Shown here: positions 5,581 through 6,810 of the stretch, piece after piece
Numbering within the stretch: position 1 is the first letter of the stretch
Layout: the number at the start of each line of letters is the position of its first letter
NCBI GenBank assembly: GCA_021826795.1
Contig: JAKAYM010000101.1
Location: 1-6,810 of the forward strand
Reading direction: 5' to 3'
Length of the DNA stretch: 6,810 nt
Source: Thermoplasmata archaeon
GTDB taxonomy: Archaea; Thermoplasmatota; Thermoplasmata; Thermoplasmatales; Thermoplasmataceae
Notes under the pieces: model-generated
What the model saw: the letters and a program-made list of their open reading frames with translations, nothing else
Told to the model about the DNA's origin: nothing
Database searches by the model: none
Program-made: the position numbers and the translations under genes

Positions 5581-5601
5581 CTGGGATTGTAATATATTGT
5601 T

Positions 5602-5982
5602 ATGACAACGAGAATTGGAATTCCTGTAAACGGAATAACCATAAGTGGCCCTGGAGATGGCATGGAAGTTCATATATTTGAAGTGGAGAACACAAAATAC
5701 AAATTGATAGAAAGCTACGAAAATCCTGCTTTAAAGGCCACCTCAACCCGGGGCATACATATGCTGAAATCAGTTCTAGGAAAAAATGTGGATGCAATAA
5801 TAGTTTCAGAAATTGGGGCTCCTGGAGTGCGTTTTCTGAAAGACAAGATGAAGATATATTTTTCAAATAATATGAATGAGACTCAAGCACTTGAATTCTA
5901 TATACAGGGAAAATTGGAAGAGATAACATTGCCGACCCACGAATCTCCTGCTCATGATGGAAATAATCATAACTTAAAATAA
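5602..5982 (+). CDS. NifX/NifB-C-type (dinitrogenase FeMo-cofactor family) protein
   Basis: The 126-aa protein matches the Nitro_FeMo-Co fold: a first strand RIGIPVNG (4-11), the segment GDGMEVHIFEVENTKYKLIE (18-37), TRGIHMLKSVLGKNVDAIIVSEIGAPGVRFL (49-79) and KIYFSNNMNETQALEFYIQGKLEEI (84-108). In nitrogen fixers this domain carries or hands over iron-sulfur or FeMo-cofactor precursors. In archaea without nitrogenase, single copies are common and their task is unknown, so iron-sulfur cluster or metal handling is the most that can be said. The short tail has spaced histidines (H113, H118, H123), perhaps a weak metal site. The length is normal for a single-domain member. No nif gene is in the window. 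The gene is convergent with the zinc-ribbon gene, 18 bp between stops. Confidence 0.85.
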   Translation: MTTRIGIPVNGITISGPGDGMEVHIFEVENTKYKLIESYENPALKATSTRGIHMLKSVLGKNVDAIIVSEIGAPGVRFLKDKMKIYFSNNMNETQALEFYIQGKLEEITLPTHESPAHDGNNHNLK

Positions 5983-6000
5983 ATATGTAATTATTAATTT

Positions 6001-6624
6001 CTATTTTAATTTATATCCGCAGTTCGGACAGTAAGTCATATCTTCACTAACAGGATAACCACATCTCGGGCATCTGTGGGCAGCATCAGGCAGATTTTCA
6101 TCATTTTTATCTTCAGCCATATTCTCCCTTATACTTTGATATGGATTTTTTTTGTTGTCGTCACCGAAGACAGCCATTCCAATATTGGCCCGTGGCGCCT
6201 TTGCCCTAGCCATATCCAGCTCATGTTTTTTATTTTCCAGAACTTCCTTTTCTTTCCTGTTAGATTCGTCCCTTTTTGCAACAGTTGCAAGTCTTGTAAT
6301 TTGATCTACCCACGGTTTTGGTTTTTTAAGGGCAAAATCCACCCTGATAAGCTTCTGTGATTCTCCGTAATATTCAATACTGAGTATCTGTTTGGTAAAA
6401 ACAGGAAATGTTGGTTTAGCAAAATTTGCGTTTTCAACGTTATAAAGGAACAGATTGAGATCTAAAACAGCGGGGGAGGCCCTTATAAACGACTTTTTCC
6501 CCTTTCTCTCGAATATTATACGCTTATCTGTCAGGAAAAGCATACCATTAATATATTCATTATTCTCTATTTTTTTCGCTTTTGAACTCAAGAATTCATG
6601 TTCATCATTTTCATATATCGGCAT
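6001..6624 (-). CDS. PH/GRAM-like domain protein with C-terminal zinc ribbon
   Basis: The 207-aa protein starts MPIYENDEHEFLSSKAKK. The N-terminal half holds YINGMLFLTDKRIIFERKGKK (24-44), the pattern of bacterial/archaeal PH- or GRAM-like domains, with further strands up to about residue 100. A charged, helical stretch follows (110-145, rich in K, E and R, possibly a coiled coil). It ends in a zinc ribbon, CPRCG (185-189) and CPNCG (199-203), four Cys for one zinc. No membrane segment or signal peptide is seen, so it is cytoplasmic; function is unknown. The frame stays open to an ATG at 6684, adding 20 residues (MIKKRNNIEKIYYLIYYLHI), but a TATA-like box lies 22-29 bases before the ATG at 6624, inside that extension. 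I therefore prefer 6624. It is convergent with the nifX-like gene and follows another minus-strand gene by 78 bp. Confidence 0.8.
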   Translation of the reverse strand: MPIYENDEHEFLSSKAKKIENNEYINGMLFLTDKRIIFERKGKKSFIRASPAVLDLNLFLYNVENANFAKPTFPVFTKQILSIEYYGESQKLIRVDFALKKPKPWVDQITRLATVAKRDESNRKEKEVLENKKHELDMARAKAPRANIGMAVFGDDNKKNPYQSIRENMAEDKNDENLPDAAHRCPRCGYPVSEDMTYCPNCGYKLK

Positions 6625-6645
6625 TATATGCAGATAATATATAAG

Positions 6646-6653
6646 ATAATAAA
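6646..6653 (-). promoter_or_regulatory. TATA-like box deciding the start of the zinc-ribbon gene
   Basis: TTTATTAT on the minus strand, preceded by GAGAAAA, lies 22-29 bases before the ATG at 6624. The same octamer precedes the beta-glycosidase at nearly the same distance. This argues for a leaderless start at 6624 and against the longer frame from 6684. Confidence 0.5.
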
Positions 6654-6702
6654 TTTTCTCTATGTTGTTCCGCTTTTTGATCACATTAATTTAATCCCTA
6701 AC

Positions 6703-6810
6703 TCAAGCCTTTTTACGTAATATGTCCATGTCTATGTTCATATCAGAAATGATCTCCTTTGCCTTCTTCGGTATCTCACCCATGATCTCTCCCTTCTCCA
6801 TTTTGTATAT
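6703..6810 (-). CDS. C-terminal 35 residues of an unrecognised gene (partial)
   Basis: A minus-strand frame enters at the right edge of the window and runs for 35 codons to TGA at 6705-6703. It reads IYKMEKGEIMGEIPKKAKE and then IISDMNIDMDILRKKA. It is charged and amphipathic, without cysteines or a membrane segment, and looks like the helical tail of a cytoplasmic protein. I do not recognise the family. That it is coding is inferred from the steady open frame, its charged composition and its position in tandem with the next minus-strand gene, 78 bp away. Confidence 0.6.
   Translation of the reverse strand: MYKMEKGEIMGEIPKKAKEIISDMNIDMDILRKKA

Larger units (their letters stand above)
5264..5601. 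other. Intergenic stretch: tnpB right-end remnant, then nifX-like promoter region
   Basis: No gene of credible length is seen on either strand. Directly after the tnpB stop comes GGTAGCTCAC, which resembles the GAAGCTCAC motif often found at the right end of IS605-type elements. A 6-bp hairpin, CCTCAT (5245-5250) with ATGAGG (5260-5265), spans the stop codon. In intact elements this zone forms the scaffold end of the omega (reRNA) guide RNA; where it ends here cannot be fixed. From about 5340 on, the sequence is AT-rich, with an 8-bp inverted repeat around GAG (5480-5487 and 5491-5498), a palindrome at 5541-5550 and the TATA-like box at 5574-5580. Confidence 0.5.

Noticed and set aside
5600..5929. 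Minus-strand open frame over the nifX-like gene
   Set aside because: It is antisense to a recognisable family member that has a well-placed promoter.
6076..6637. Plus-strand open frames at 6076-6360 and 6455-6637
   Set aside because: They are antisense to the PH/zinc-ribbon gene, whose two CPxCG motifs confirm the minus strand.
1..6810. CRISPR array or other regularly spaced repeats
   Set aside because: No repeat-spacer pattern was seen on either strand. The only repeats found are the insertion sequence ends and local hairpins.

Overview
The window looks like accessory, insertion-sequence-rich chromosome of an archaeon, most likely one of the AT-rich acidophilic Thermoplasmatales (Ferroplasma/Cuniculiplasma/Acidiplasma type). 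The grounds are a Sulfolobus LacS-type GH1 beta-glycosidase, a tRNA gene without an encoded CCA, and AT-rich TATA-like boxes placed 19-29 bases before start codons with no Shine-Dalgarno, which is the leaderless pattern common in that order. The genus is inference.

Layout. (1) 15-89: a complete tRNA-Ile(GAT). (2) About 150-600, minus strand: the left part of an IS110-family element. The transposase is cut off after its first two catalytic acidic residues, but the non-coding leader in front of it is still intact and folds into one 5' hairpin plus two internal-loop stems inside a long-range closing stem. This is the architecture expected of an IS110 bridge RNA. (3) 643-3470, minus strand: a sugar-use pair, a GH1 beta-glycosidase followed by a GPH/MFS_2-type sugar symporter, each with its own TATA-like box. 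Together they would import a glycoside and hydrolyse it in the cytoplasm. (4) 3515-4990: a complete insertion sequence with 20-bp terminal inverted repeats (19/20 identical). It carries a DDE transposase and, divergently, a 97-aa protein of unknown function. The two genes share a central TTTAAATA box and fill the element from end to end. (5) 4991-5263: the last 90 codons of an IS200/IS605-type TnpB, starting exactly at the outer edge of the insertion sequence. The rest of tnpB is absent on the other side and no target duplication is visible, so a deletion has occurred here. (6) 5264-5601: no gene; it holds the probable tnpB right-end remnant and the promoter of the next gene. (7) 5602-5982: a NifX/NifB-C-type iron-molybdenum-cofactor-family protein standing alone, convergent with (8) 6001-6624, a protein with a PH/GRAM-like N-terminus and a C-terminal zinc ribbon. 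(9) 6703-6810: the last 35 codons of an unrecognised minus-strand gene running off the window.

The most interesting items are the candidate bridge RNA stranded next to a dead transposase, the divergent passenger protein inside the insertion sequence, and the insertion sequence/tnpB junction 44 bp in front of the glycosidase start codon.
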